64,000 nucleotides of DNA from Paenibacillus odorifer (GTDB taxonomy: Bacteria > Bacillota > Bacilli > Paenibacillales > Paenibacillaceae), in assembly GCF_000758725.1 (NCBI RefSeq), contig NZ_CP009428.1:4836001-4900000 (forward strand), written 5' to 3'. Every line of letters starts with the position of its first letter. Position 1 is the stretch's first letter. The notes under the pieces are model-generated. The model saw only the letters and a program-made list of their open reading frames with translations. It was not told the origin of the DNA and did no database searches. Positions 1 through 11,017 of this stretch are shown piece by piece. The position numbers and the translations under genes are program-made.

Positions 1-807
1 CCCGTTGTACTCTGTTTTGAAACTCTGAAACCCTTTTTTAAAGGTAATCTCTTTATCCGCGAAAGACTGGAAGTCCTGTCCATCCAGCTTTTGATCTGGG
101 TCAAAAAGAATCATTCCATCATCATTTACAAGCATAAAGGAAACATCCTGATTGCTATCCCCAATTTTTAGATTGCGAAATATGGATTCGAACTCCCAAT
201 TCTTGATCTGCACAACTAGGATACCTATGTTCTGAAAGAAGCTCAATTCCTTCACTAAGCGAATTTGTGTAAACACAGGTTCAGTACCCGTAAGCTCGGG
301 ATACTCGTGAGGAGCCAGCCATTTCGGCACACCATTCAAGTCCATAACTTCCTGGTACAGATCACTTTTTTTGAATGTATCATAGGGTAGCGTTCGGAAA
401 TTTTCCTTGTTAAAAAGCGACACGATTTCAGAGTTACCTCTACCGTTAAAATTGTACAAAAACGCATAACTGATCGATGGATGATTAAACAACAGACTAC
501 GGAAATTGCGCTGGCTCGCATTCAGATTCAGTTGCTCAGCATCAGTCAAATCCTGATTGGTAGGATCATCTGCACTAAGGGCCATATGAAATACCGAGGT
601 AGCAATTCCGTTGTCTGTAACGTTATCCATATCTTTTAGTACATTAGAAATACTGTAGCTAATCGCTTTAAGTGAGTATTCCGACTGCTGGCTGTACTTT
701 TTCTCAATAGAATTATAAGTCACAAAAAACATAAGCATGCCTAGAATAAATAAAGGAATGATAATCAGGCCCAAAAATGCCGTAAATAATTTATAGCGCA
801 AATTCAT
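1..807 (-). CDS. YesM-type sensor histidine kinase, N-terminal part (cut by window edge)
   Basis: The reading frame runs from an ATG at 807 to the first base of the window without a stop, so only 269 N-terminal residues are visible. Residues about 7-29 form a membrane segment followed by an extracytoplasmic sensing region of the kind seen in YesM-family kinases with a Cache-like domain. The kinase core would lie outside the window. AGGAG stands upstream of the start. It begins 28 bp after the second permease gene, so it probably belongs to the same sugar-transport operon and senses the same substrate. The family call rests on architecture and context, since no kinase motif is visible. Confidence 0.7.
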   Translation of the reverse strand, partial: MNLRYKLFTAFLGLIIIPLFILGMLMFFVTYNSIEKKYSQQSEYSLKAISYSISNVLKDMDNVTDNGIATSVFHMALSADDPTNQDLTDAEQLNLNASQRNFRSLLFNHPSISYAFLYNFNGRGNSEIVSLFNKENFRTLPYDTFKKSDLYQEVMDLNGVPKWLAPHEYPELTGTEPVFTQIRLVKELSFFQNIGILVVQIKNWEFESIFRNLKIGDSNQDVSFMLVNDDGMILFDPDQKLDGQDFQSFADKEITFKKGFQSFKTEYNG

Positions 808-835
808 CGGCTAGTGCTCCTGACTGAGAATAAAG

Positions 836-1666
836 TTATCCTTTTACGCCGCCCGCTGTTACACCTTCAATAATCTTCTCCTGCAGAATAGCATAAATGA
901 TAATTACCGGCAGGACGCTGAAGACGATACCGGCTGACATTTGTGCATAGTTCATTTGGTATTGATCACGGAATTGGACCATACCTACTGGAAGCGTTCG
1001 CAGCTCGTCATTCGACAGGAAGTAGTTAGCTAGCAAGAACTCGTTCCAATTTCCCAGGAAATTAACAATGAATACAGTAACCATAGCCGGAACCGTTAGA
1101 GGTACAATAATTCTAGCAAAGATACCCGGTGCCTTCAAGCCATCCATGACCGCAGCTTCTTCTATTTCTCTAGGTAAATTTCGCATAAATGCTGCTAAAA
1201 TAATTATGGTAAATGGAATCGCATTGGCGATATAAGGAATGATCAACGCCCAGTGGGTGTTCAGTATTCCTAACTTACGTACAATCGTATAAATCGGCAG
1301 CATTAAAGCATTATTCGGAATGAGCATTCCTACTAAAACCAGTGAGAACAAAATAGTATTCCATTTCCCCTGACGCATCCGCGTAACCGCAAAAGCAAAC
1401 ATAGACGCAAGCAGAATGGACACTACAGAAGCAAGTATCGAAATGTACAAACTGTTGAAAAAGTAAGTACTGATCTTGGCATTTACCCAAGCTTCGACGT
1501 AGTTATTGAAGACGAATTCCTTTGGAATGCCAAAAGGATTAAGCGCAATCTCATTATTATCCTTTTTCACAGAAGAGAATAATACGAATAGGAAAGGAAA
1601 CAGGATCACTAACAAATAGAATAAAAGGGCAATATGTGGCAGACTCTTTTTCAGGGCGCGTGGCAT
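836..1666 (-). CDS. Carbohydrate ABC transporter permease (MalG/MsmG-like)
   Basis: Inner-membrane subunit of a CUT1-type sugar importer, 276 residues with about six hydrophobic segments. The cytoplasmic EAA loop that contacts the ATPase is visible around residue 190 (EEAAVMDGLKAPG, then IIVPLTVPA). The start overlaps the stop of the preceding permease (TGATG), which implies translational coupling. No ATPase gene lies in the operon; such importers commonly borrow a shared MsmX-type ATPase encoded elsewhere. The substrate cannot be read from sequence. Confidence 0.92.
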   Translation of the reverse strand: MPRALKKSLPHIALLFYLLVILFPFLFVLFSSVKKDNNEIALNPFGIPKEFVFNNYVEAWVNAKISTYFFNSLYISILASVVSILLASMFAFAVTRMRQGKWNTILFSLVLVGMLIPNNALMLPIYTIVRKLGILNTHWALIIPYIANAIPFTIIILAAFMRNLPREIEEAAVMDGLKAPGIFARIIVPLTVPAMVTVFIVNFLGNWNEFLLANYFLSNDELRTLPVGMVQFRDQYQMNYAQMSAGIVFSVLPVIIIYAILQEKIIEGVTAGGVKG

Positions 1667-2550
1667 CAGTATTCAATCCTTTCTGTACGACGTGCAATCA
1701 GCAGCTGATAAAGGACTGTAACCACCAGTGTAAACGCAAAGATCAGGACAGCGATGGCATTTCCGTATCCATACTTAAAGTTCGTGATCGCATATTTAAT
1801 CATGTATGTTGCCATTACATCGGTTGAACCTGCAGGTCCCCCCTTAGTCATAACGATGACAATATCCGCCGCTTTCATTGCTCCAGCAATGGATAGCATA
1901 ATTACAACCGAGATGATCGGTACGATTAGTGGGAGCGTGATACGGGTAGCGCGTTGAAATCCGGTTGCGCCGTCAATGGCTGCAGCTTCATCCAATTCAC
2001 CAGGAATAGCTAGAATCGCCGCTAGGACCATAACGATATAAAATCCAGTCCACTGCCAAGCATTCGTCAACAAAATAGAAAGCATTGCAAATCTCTCATC
2101 TGACAGCCAGTAAATAGGATTAATTCCTACTAGACTAAGGAGCTTATTAAAAAGTCCAATGTTGGGCTCATAGATAAACCCCCAGAGAATACCGATAACT
2201 GCTGTAGACATAATGGAAGGCATAAAGACTGCTGTCTTATATAAGCCTTTTAACTTCTTCACATTAGAAATCAATAACGAGAAGAATACGATCAACGGTA
2301 CCTGGATACATACGGAGAAAAGAATAAACCAACCGTTGTTCTTAACGGATATCCAGAATCGTTCATCTCCTAATGCTTTCTCATAATTACTTAATCCGGC
2401 TGATTTAACCGTCTCCGATACACCGTTCCAACTGGTAAAACTGTAATAAATAGAACTGAAAATGGGGTAAATGAAAAACATCGTGAACAATATCAATGCT
2501 GGAAGAACGAAAAGGAAAAATACCACTGGATTTCTTAATGCTTTATTCAT
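1666..2550 (-). CDS. Carbohydrate ABC transporter permease (MalF/MsmF-like)
   Basis: First permease of the CUT1 sugar importer, about 294 residues with six predicted membrane helices and the EAA loop (DEAAAIDGATGFQRA followed by ITLPLIVP). I place the start at the ATG at 2550, because CCGGAGGT stands just upstream of it; the frame stays open to 2574, but that ATG has no ribosome binding site. It follows the binding-protein gene by 128 bp and overlaps the next permease. It should form a heterodimer with that subunit. Confidence 0.92.
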   Translation of the reverse strand: MNKALRNPVVFFLFVLPALILFTMFFIYPIFSSIYYSFTSWNGVSETVKSAGLSNYEKALGDERFWISVKNNGWFILFSVCIQVPLIVFFSLLISNVKKLKGLYKTAVFMPSIMSTAVIGILWGFIYEPNIGLFNKLLSLVGINPIYWLSDERFAMLSILLTNAWQWTGFYIVMVLAAILAIPGELDEAAAIDGATGFQRATRITLPLIVPIISVVIMLSIAGAMKAADIVIVMTKGGPAGSTDVMATYMIKYAITNFKYGYGNAIAVLIFAFTLVVTVLYQLLIARRTERIEY

Positions 2551-2678
2551 GACTACCTCCGGTTGCTTTGACATCTGGCGAATAGTGAATGCTTCAGATC
2601 AAGTGCAAACACATATTTTCTTTGATTTTAAAAATGTACCCTGGATTTAGCACCAGGGTACATTCAGTTTGCAGCTAT

Positions 2679-4085
2679 TTATTCAACTGCTGCGTTTGCT
2701 TCTTCTTGTACCTTTTGCAAAGCTTCGCCCATTTTCTCAGGAGTCGTCTGATCGCCAATCAGTTTTTGAATTTGAATGTTACTGATTTCTGTAGTTACAT
2801 CAGCTTGAACAAGAGAGTCAAATGCTGGGAACGAAGATTGTGAGTTGTTAAGTACACCTACGATTTCGCTCATCAGATCATCAGTAATATTCTCATTCAA
2901 TACGTTTTGGTCAATCTTCATTGCTGGCAATACACCATCTTCAACAAGTCCACGCAATTGCATTTCTTCATTAAATAAGTTTTTAATAAAAGATTTCACA
3001 GCAGCCAATTGACGTGGATCTTTCTCAGCAGATGCAGAGAAACCATAACCATTGTTTACATCGCGCATCAATGCAGTTTGGTCGCCTGCTCCGCCTTCAA
3101 CTGCTGGGATATTGAAGAAGCCAACTTTACCGATCAAACCTTCGCCAGATTGGCCAGTTTTAAATACGGAGGATTTCCAAGTACCATCATACAGCAGGAT
3201 CGCTTCACCACTAGTGAATTGTGTTGTGTATTCAGCATATTCAAAGCCAAGTTCGCCTTTTTTGAAATAGCCTTTATCAACCCATTCTTTGTATTTCGCA
3301 AATCCTTTTACTACATTTGGATCAGACCATTTAGCTTCGCCTGTTGCAAATTTAGCAGTTACATCTGGACCTGCATAACGTGACCACAAGTGGTTAGCTA
3401 ACATAAGTGGTACCCAACCAGCTTTGGATGCACCAGCCAAAGGTACTTTTCCATCAGCCTTGATATCAGCCAATTGTTGTTCCAATTCGGCAAACGTTGT
3501 TGGAGCCTTCCAGCCCTTGCTTGTATAGTATTCTTTGTTATAGAAGAAGCCTTCACCAGAACCACCGATAGGCAATCCATAGATTTTTCCTTCATAAGTG
3601 AAAGGATCAAGATTTGAGAATTTATCCTTAATTCCAAGTTCCTCAAGAATTGGAGTCAGGTCAAGTAATTTACCTTCTTTAGCATAGATCTTGGAGTCAG
3701 GGCTACCGAACAGATCGAAGATTTCCGGCGGATTACCCGCAGCCATTTCACCACGCAATTTTTCTTTACGGTTTACATCTGAATCTACCCCATCGAGTTT
3801 AAAGGTCAGACCCGGTACATCCTCTTGTACCTTGTTAACTACTTCTTCGAGAATAGCCAGACGTTTCTGCTTGTCTGCACCGATTTGAGTGTGACGAATC
3901 GTCATTTCAAATGGCTCGTTATTTACCGGTTCTTCTGTTGCAGGAGCATTTGTAGCGGCTGAATTAGTCGCGGTAGCGTTTCCATCTCCTTTGTTAGAAG
4001 ACTCATTGTTGTTGCCTCCGCAACCAGTCAGTAAAGCTGATGATACGAAAATCAGGGACAATAGCAAAGTCATACTTTTTTTCAT
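2679..4085 (-). CDS. Carbohydrate ABC transporter substrate-binding lipoprotein
   Basis: Extracellular solute-binding protein (SBP family 1) of 468 residues. It has a signal peptide ending in a lipobox (LLTGC, Cys about 22), so it should be lipid-anchored outside the membrane. A Ser/Asn/Ala/Thr-rich linker follows before the binding domain. GGGAGG lies ahead of the ATG. It is the first gene of the operon binding protein-permease-permease-kinase, the usual order for CUT1 importers in Paenibacillus. The sugar bound is unknown. Confidence 0.92.
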   Translation of the reverse strand: MKKSMTLLLSLIFVSSALLTGCGGNNNESSNKGDGNATATNSAATNAPATEEPVNNEPFEMTIRHTQIGADKQKRLAILEEVVNKVQEDVPGLTFKLDGVDSDVNRKEKLRGEMAAGNPPEIFDLFGSPDSKIYAKEGKLLDLTPILEELGIKDKFSNLDPFTYEGKIYGLPIGGSGEGFFYNKEYYTSKGWKAPTTFAELEQQLADIKADGKVPLAGASKAGWVPLMLANHLWSRYAGPDVTAKFATGEAKWSDPNVVKGFAKYKEWVDKGYFKKGELGFEYAEYTTQFTSGEAILLYDGTWKSSVFKTGQSGEGLIGKVGFFNIPAVEGGAGDQTALMRDVNNGYGFSASAEKDPRQLAAVKSFIKNLFNEEMQLRGLVEDGVLPAMKIDQNVLNENITDDLMSEIVGVLNNSQSSFPAFDSLVQADVTTEISNIQIQKLIGDQTTPEKMGEALQKVQEEANAAVE

Positions 4086-4458
4086 TTCTTGTGACCCTCC
4101 CTATATATTGATGTGCTTTACACTTCTTATTATAGAAAACAGACTTCATTATCGTAAGGTTAAGATTCATCCACTATAGGGATAAAAATCTCTAATGTAA
4201 GCGGAATCAACTACATTATAAGTTATATTACATAACACAATAATGTTAAATCGCTTAATTTATTTGTTTTTCTCATCACAAAACTTTGTTTTCACTCTAG
4301 AAACAATTAATAAAACATCCAAATAGTCACATTACCTGACATATTCATTTATTATCCATCCCATTAACCACGTGTAACTATAGCATGTCTTTATTAGGAA
4401 TAGTATAAAACCACCCCCTCAGAGGAGCTTTATCCCCTCCCTTTTTACTTCCTCATAA
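4086..4458. other. Intergenic region upstream of the sugar ABC operon
   Basis: AT-rich gene-free stretch between the binding-protein gene and pflA. On the minus strand a TATAAT box is present at 4134-4129, about 45 bp before the binding-protein start, with only a weak -35 (TTACGA) 17 bp further up. I see no clear operator or small gene in the rest. Confidence 0.4.
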
Positions 4459-4500
4459 CAAAAAACCGCACCTTCAGTGATCAACCACTGAGGGTACGGT
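4459..4500 (-). terminator. Rho-independent terminator after pflA
   Basis: A 15-bp stem (4465-4479 with 4486-4500, two imperfect pairs) and a short loop are followed on the minus strand by a run of T. It lies 22 bp beyond the pflA stop codon. Confidence 0.85.
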
Positions 4501-4522
4501 CTCTCTTAAAAATATATATCTA

Positions 4523-5260
4523 TTATACCAATGCCGTTTGCTTACGACCTTCTTCTACCAAGCGATATGCCCGTTGCACTTCTTCTTCTGTTGGAGAAGG
4601 TACTCCATCCAGTTCATAAGCTTTGCCGAGCATTTCCCATTTATAGATACCCATCTGATGATAAGGTAAGATTTCGAATTTCTCGACGCCATTTAAGGTT
4701 CCAATATAACGACCTAAGTTAATGAGATCCTCTTCACGATCATGAATACCAGGTACATATACATGTCGGATCCACATCTTACGATTATGGTCTGAGAGCC
4801 AGCGTGCAAGCTTCAAAGTTCGATCATTGGATTTACCGGTTAACTTGATATGCGCTTCTTCATCAATATGCTTCAGATCAAGCATAACCAAATCTGTAAC
4901 GTCCAATAAGTCATTAATCTTGTCACCTTCGTTGTAGCCATTACTATCTAATGTGGTATGCAGATTCCAACGTTTTTTCACTTCCGTGAATAACTGCTTT
5001 ACAAATTGCGCCTGCAAGGTTGGTTCTCCACCGGATACAGTTAACCCGCCACCGGATGAACGATAGTAGTTTATATATGGCTCGATCTCCGAAAGCACTT
5101 CTTCTAGAGTCATTTCTTTACCTTCATCTAAAGCCCAAGTATCAGGGTTATGGCAATACTGACATTTCAGCAAGCAGCCTTGCATAAACAAGACAAATCG
5201 AATACCAGGTCCATCAACGGTTCCAAAGGTTTCCAAAGAGTGTATGCGACCTTTAATCAT
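4523..5260 (-). CDS. pflA: Pyruvate formate-lyase activating enzyme
   Basis: Radical-SAM enzyme of 245 residues that uses a [4Fe-4S] cluster and S-adenosylmethionine to install the glycyl radical on pyruvate formate-lyase. The cluster motif CxxxCxxC is at C29, C33 and C36 (GCLLKCQYCHNPDTW). The later glycine-rich SGGEPTLQ segment that binds SAM is also clear. The length matches E. coli PflA (246). It lies 216 bp downstream of pflB on the same strand and ends at a strong terminator, so it is the last gene of the fermentation cluster. Confidence 0.97.
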   Translation of the reverse strand: MIKGRIHSLETFGTVDGPGIRFVLFMQGCLLKCQYCHNPDTWALDEGKEMTLEEVLSEIEPYINYYRSSGGGLTVSGGEPTLQAQFVKQLFTEVKKRWNLHTTLDSNGYNEGDKINDLLDVTDLVMLDLKHIDEEAHIKLTGKSNDRTLKLARWLSDHNRKMWIRHVYVPGIHDREEDLINLGRYIGTLNGVEKFEILPYHQMGIYKWEMLGKAYELDGVPSPTEEEVQRAYRLVEEGRKQTALV

Positions 5261-5392
5261 AGGATGTCATCCTTTCGCCACGACAGACTAACAGTCCCTC
5301 TTTCAACGATGAAGCTTCCTGTCTTTGAGACTGTCATATCCCTAAATCGCGGCTATAAAATTTAAAATTTTAACAATTCTCAAACAAGATAT

Positions 5393-5417
5393 TACCGCCC
5401 TTGAGACAAGGGCGGTA
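5393..5417 (-). other. Hairpin between pflB and pflA
   Basis: A perfect 10-bp inverted repeat (TACCGCCCTT / AAGGGCGGTA) with a 5-base loop lies in the pflB-pflA gap. No good T-run follows on the minus strand, so it is more likely a processing site, mRNA stabiliser or weak attenuator than a full terminator. This could set unequal pflB and pflA levels. Confidence 0.55.
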
Positions 5418-5476
5418 TCTTCCTTGCAATTATTTCAATGTAGTACTAATTCAAAGATCTTCATGACAGAAACAAA

Positions 5477-7738
<2,262 letters not shown>

Positions 7739-7883
7739 GCTAAATCCCTCCATCTATATTTATAATATTTGTAGAGATCGCGGGCTTGAAGGTTGATCCC
7801 GTGTCTCGTGATCCCAAGAAAGATATGGTTGTTCGAAAATTCACAATCATTGTTCCATGTATGGGACCGTTGTTTATATAAAC

Positions 7884-7947
7884 ATTTTAGTTTATTTTCT
7901 ATAAATAGACTGTGACAAATATCACCTTTCCGGTGATATTTGTCACT
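7884..7947 (-). promoter_or_regulatory. pflB promoter with tandem Fnr-type operators
   Basis: Two Fnr-like sites lie at 7911-7926 (TGTGA-CAAATA-TCACC) and 7932-7947 (GGTGA-TATTTG-TCACT), centres 21 bp apart. Together they make a perfect 14-bp inverted repeat. On the minus strand a TAAAAT -10 box at 7889-7884 puts the start of transcription near 7877, so the operators are centred near -41.5 and -62.5, the position expected for class II activation. The Bacillus Fnr consensus TGTGA-N6-TCACA is established knowledge; use of these sites is inferred. The palindrome could also form a hairpin behind adhE. Confidence 0.72.
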
Positions 7948-7990
7948 TATATCTAGTCCACAACCATCCTATTATCTACTTAACCAAATA

Positions 7991-10612
7991 TTAATTATCA
8001 AATCTTCCGTAGAAAGCATTACGGTACACATCTGCAAGTTCAGATACCAGTGGCAGCTTAGGATTGGCAGTTGTACATTGATCTTCAAATGCACGGTCAG
8101 CCAAGTAATCTACACGGGATTCAAAATCCTTAGGATCAAAGCCCAGTTGTTGGAAGGATTCTTCGATACCCAGTTTTTTGTTCATATCGCGAATAGCATT
8201 GATCAGGCTAGTTACACCTTCTTCAGTTGTGCGAGCTGGCAATCCCAGAATACGGGCGATTTCTGCATAACGCTCGTCAGCTACGAAGTGTGAATATTTA
8301 GGGAACGAAGCGAACTTCGTAGGTTTCTTAGCATTGTAACGAATAACGTGTGGCATAAGGATCGCATTAGTACGACCGTGAGCAGTGTGATATTGACCGC
8401 CCCATTTATGCGCTAAACTGTGGTTAATACCCAGGAAAGCATTAGCAAAGGCCATACCAGCAAGTGTTGATGCGTTATGCATTTTCTCACGGGCAACTCT
8501 GTCGCCTTCAAGCGCCGATTTTTCAAGGTATTGGAATACCAATTGGATTGCTTTAATTGCCAGACCATCAGTGTAGTCACTCGCCATAACTGATACATAA
8601 GCTTCGATGGCATGTGTCAATACGTCCATACCTGTATCAGCTACAGCAGTTTTTGGCAAGCTATATACGAACTCTGGATCAATGATAGCTACGTCTGGAG
8701 TTAGCTCGTAGTCAGCCAAAGGATATTTAGTGTGTTGTTCAGTTGTTTTATCGGTAATAACTGCGAAAGATGTTACTTCCGAACCCGTACCCGAAGTAGT
8801 TGGAATCGCTACAAACTTAGCTTTGTTTCCAAGTTTAGGGAATTTGTAAACCCGTTTACGGATATCCATGAATTTTTGTTTCAGACCGTTAAAGTCTGCG
8901 TCTGGATGTTCATAGAATAACCACATTCCTTTTGCAGCATCCATTGGGGAACCACCACCAAGTGCGATGATGCAGTCCGGTTGGAATCTGTTCATCATTG
9001 CTGTACCTTTTTCAACTGTAGTTGTCGATGGATCTGGTTCAACTTCCGAGAACACTTCGATCGCTACAGGAGTTTGGCGTTGACGCAGGTAATGTTCAAC
9101 TCTCTCAACATATCCGAGCTTAACCATCATTGGGTCAGTGATAATTGCGACACGTGTGATATCAGGCATTTTGGTCAGGTACTGAGTAGCGCCTTTTTCG
9201 AAATAGATCTTGTCAGGTACTTTAAACCATTGCATATTCACGGTACGACGATTCACCCTTTTCACGTTGATCAAATTAATTGCTGTAACGTTTTGCGACA
9301 CGGAGTTACGACCATAAGATCCGCAGCCCAGCGTCAACGAAGGGATGTTAGTGTTATAGATATCGCCGATCGCACCATGAGTGGAAGGCGAGTTAACGAG
9401 AATACGTCCTGTTTGCAGACGGTTGGAGAACTTCATGATTACTTCTTCGTTGTTGGAGTGGATAGCCGAACTATGGCCCATACCACCAAATTCAACAACT
9501 TGTGCTGCGCGTTCGATACCTTGATCTGCGTTTTTAACTTTGTAGCAAGCAAGCACAGGACTCAATTTTTCAGCGGACAATGGATATTTAGTGCCTACAC
9601 CTTCAAGTTCTGCTACCAGAATCTTAGTGCCGGCAGGAACTTGAATGCCGCACATTTCAGCAATTTTCACTGCGGATTGTCCAACGATTGCTGGGTTAAC
9701 CGCACATTTATCAACGTTCATAGCGCCGCTAGTAAGTTTGGCAGCTTCTTCTTTGTTAACAAAGTAGCAGCCATTAGCGATCATTTTCTTTTTCACTTGA
9801 TCAAAGATTGGTTCTTCGATAATAACAGCTTGCTCGGAAGCACAGATCATACCATTATCAAATGTTTTGGAAAGAATGATGTCCGTTACGGCTTGATCGA
9901 TATCCGCGCTCTTTTCGATGAATGCAGGTACGTTACCAGGACCTACGCCAAGAGCTGGTTTACCACAGCTATAAGCTGCTTTTACCATTGCTGAACCGCC
10001 TGTTGCGAGAATAAGTGCAACGTCAGGGTTGTTCATCAAAGCGTTTGTTTTGTCCATTGTTGGCATTTCAATCCATTGGATACAATTCTCAGGTGCGCCA
10101 GCTTTTACAGCCGCATCATGAAGAATTCTAGCAGCAGCTGCACTACACTCTTGCGCAGATGGGTGGAAACCGAATATAATAGGGTTCCGTGTCTTAATCG
10201 AAATCAACGCTTTAAACATCGTGGTGGATGTAGGGTTGGTTACCGGTGTGATACCCATTACAATTCCGACGGGCTCAGCAATTTTTTGGAAGCTTTCATA
10301 AGCATTGTCTTCAATAACGCCTACTGTTTTATCGTATTTAATTCCGTGCCAGATATATTCTGTCGAGAAGATGTTTTTAGTAATTTTGTCTTCGTAAACC
10401 CCGCGGCCAGTTTCTTCTACAGCCAATTTAGCGAGGTACATATGTTTGTCGAGTCCAGCCAACGCCATTGCATGAACGATTGTGTCAACTTGCTCTTGAT
10501 CCAGCGCCATGAATGCCTCATGTGCTTTTTTCGCTTTATCCACTAAAGTCTGAATATACTCTTCAGCGGTAGTTTGTTTAACTTGGGCGGCGACTTCGTT
10601 CTTAACTGCCAT
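7991..10612 (-). CDS. adhE: Bifunctional acetaldehyde-CoA/alcohol dehydrogenase
   Basis: Fermentative enzyme of 873 residues that reduces acetyl-CoA to acetaldehyde and then ethanol, regenerating two NAD. The N-terminal aldehyde dehydrogenase half carries the catalytic cysteine in NGMICASEQ (about residue 258). The C-terminal iron-dependent alcohol dehydrogenase half has the nucleotide motif GGGSPMDAAK and the metal-binding His segments HAIEAY, HSLAHKWGG and HGRTNAILMPH. Length and order match E. coli AdhE. AGGAGG precedes the ATG. It lies upstream of pflB, and together they form the formate/ethanol branch of mixed-acid fermentation. An Fnr-type site and a cre-like site lie upstream. Confidence 0.97.
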   Translation of the reverse strand: MAVKNEVAAQVKQTTAEEYIQTLVDKAKKAHEAFMALDQEQVDTIVHAMALAGLDKHMYLAKLAVEETGRGVYEDKITKNIFSTEYIWHGIKYDKTVGVIEDNAYESFQKIAEPVGIVMGITPVTNPTSTTMFKALISIKTRNPIIFGFHPSAQECSAAAARILHDAAVKAGAPENCIQWIEMPTMDKTNALMNNPDVALILATGGSAMVKAAYSCGKPALGVGPGNVPAFIEKSADIDQAVTDIILSKTFDNGMICASEQAVIIEEPIFDQVKKKMIANGCYFVNKEEAAKLTSGAMNVDKCAVNPAIVGQSAVKIAEMCGIQVPAGTKILVAELEGVGTKYPLSAEKLSPVLACYKVKNADQGIERAAQVVEFGGMGHSSAIHSNNEEVIMKFSNRLQTGRILVNSPSTHGAIGDIYNTNIPSLTLGCGSYGRNSVSQNVTAINLINVKRVNRRTVNMQWFKVPDKIYFEKGATQYLTKMPDITRVAIITDPMMVKLGYVERVEHYLRQRQTPVAIEVFSEVEPDPSTTTVEKGTAMMNRFQPDCIIALGGGSPMDAAKGMWLFYEHPDADFNGLKQKFMDIRKRVYKFPKLGNKAKFVAIPTTSGTGSEVTSFAVITDKTTEQHTKYPLADYELTPDVAIIDPEFVYSLPKTAVADTGMDVLTHAIEAYVSVMASDYTDGLAIKAIQLVFQYLEKSALEGDRVAREKMHNASTLAGMAFANAFLGINHSLAHKWGGQYHTAHGRTNAILMPHVIRYNAKKPTKFASFPKYSHFVADERYAEIARILGLPARTTEEGVTSLINAIRDMNKKLGIEESFQQLGFDPKDFESRVDYLADRAFEDQCTTANPKLPLVSELADVYRNAFYGRFDN

Positions 10613-10660
10613 CTCCCTCGTCCTCCTGTCAATTTTTAGGTTGTTTTTCTCTACACATTT

Positions 10661-10704
10661 ATCTTATCACATCATTTCCACCTTGTATAGTGAAATCTTT
10701 CACA
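10661..10704 (-). promoter_or_regulatory. adhE promoter with Fnr-type operator
   Basis: AGTGA-AATCTT-TCACA at 10689-10704 matches the Fnr consensus at 9 of 10 positions. On the minus strand a TAAGAT -10 box occupies 10666-10661, which places the operator near -42 relative to the inferred start. Only one operator is visible here, unlike pflB and nirB. Confidence 0.65.
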
Positions 10705-10730
10705 AAGTATAAAGTTTTTTTGATTTGTTT

Positions 10731-10744
10731 TCAAAGCGCTTTCA
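10731..10744. promoter_or_regulatory. cre-like CcpA site upstream of adhE
   Basis: TCAAAGCGCTTTCA fits the cre consensus TGWAANCGNTNWCA at 13 of 14 positions and is nearly palindromic. It lies about 120 bp before adhE and about 30 bp beyond the Fnr-type site. It suggests a link of ethanol production to carbon catabolite control. Operator use is inference. Confidence 0.5.
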
Positions 10745-10976
10745 TTCGATCATATTATAGCTTTTTTACCATTATTTATGCTTTATTATTCCTTAAATTT
10801 AAAGTTTATGTTTAAAAAGACAAGAACTGATACCCATTTTCTACCTTTCCGCTCGCAAAAATATTTTAAAAAAGCAAATCTAATTTTGTTGACACTCTAT
10901 TTTTCCATTGGCCTCTAAAAAATAGTCGGATGCCCCCCGTCGTGTTGATTTATAAAAATATCAATAATATAAACAT

Positions 10977-11004
10977 AAAAAAACCGACTCCTATGGAGCC
11001 GGTT
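10977..11004 (-). terminator. Rho-independent terminator after the second sugar-binding protein gene
   Basis: The stem 10982-10991 pairs with 10995-11004 (one A-C mismatch, 3-base loop). It is followed on the minus strand by seven T. It lies 13 bp past the stop of the binding-protein gene. Confidence 0.85.
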
Positions 11005-11017
11005 CTGTTCTTCCTAG

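Noticed and set aside
8981-9994. 337-codon plus-strand frame inside adhE
   Set aside because: It is antisense to the strongly supported adhE coding frame; the product has no recognisable domain.
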